A DNA stretch of 64,000 nucleotides from Aptenodytes patagonicus (taxonomy: Eukaryota; Chordata; Aves; Sphenisciformes; Spheniscidae): contig NC_134975.1 of NCBI RefSeq assembly GCF_965638725.1, positions 2,988,179-3,052,178 on the forward strand, read 5' to 3'. Numbering within the stretch: position 1 is the stretch's first letter; the number at the start of each line of letters is the position of its first letter. Under the pieces are notes generated by a model. The model saw only the letters and a list, made by a program, of their open reading frames with translations. It searched no databases and had not been told where the DNA came from. The position numbers were made by a program, and so were the translations under genes. This document shows positions 63,991 through 64,000 of this stretch, one piece after another.

Positions 63991-64000
63991 ACATGTATGT

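Overview
This is vertebrate nuclear DNA, almost certainly from a bird and probably from Neoaves. There is no prokaryotic-style gene packing. Short exons with GT/AG boundaries are scattered through long introns. The repeats are those of a bird genome: three CR1 LINE 3' ends and two solo copies of an ERVL-type LTR that is common in bird genomes. The spliced proteins match R3HDM2 and an activin beta C/E subunit. In human 12q13.3 these genes are also neighbours in the same divergent orientation (R3HDM2 - INHBC - INHBE - GLI1).

R3HDM2 fills about 1-59800 on the minus strand. The coding part runs from the ATG at 24585-24583 leftwards to the window edge. I could join 21 coding exons (about 892 codons) in one uninterrupted frame: residues 1-168 are acidic and Lys-rich, about 169-235 form the R3H domain, about 236-303 the SUZ region, and the rest is a long Ser/Pro/Gln-rich tail. 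The C-terminal end lies beyond position 1. Upstream of the first coding exon is about 35 kb of intron and possible untranslated exons. This reaches a CpG-island promoter with a non-coding first exon whose donor is at 59556-59555.

A two-exon activin beta C/E gene (INHBC-like) lies on the plus strand at 60670-63359, with a polyadenylation signal at 63962. It encodes a 362-residue pre-pro-protein with a 114-residue, nine-cysteine mature domain. Its ATG lies about 1 kb from the R3HDM2 promoter. The stretch between carries a duplicated TGCGTCA element, an RFX-like X-box and a good CTCF-like site.

The most noteworthy signals are: a solo LTR with a 5-bp target duplication ending about 25 bp from a R3HDM2 exon; a 78-bp in-frame tandem duplication inside a R3HDM2 exon; a frame-neutral 54-nt cassette exon; a tandem 3' splice site adding Ile-Gln; and the regulatory architecture of the divergent promoter interval. 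I found no RNA gene, CRISPR array, intact transposon or novel multi-gene system.
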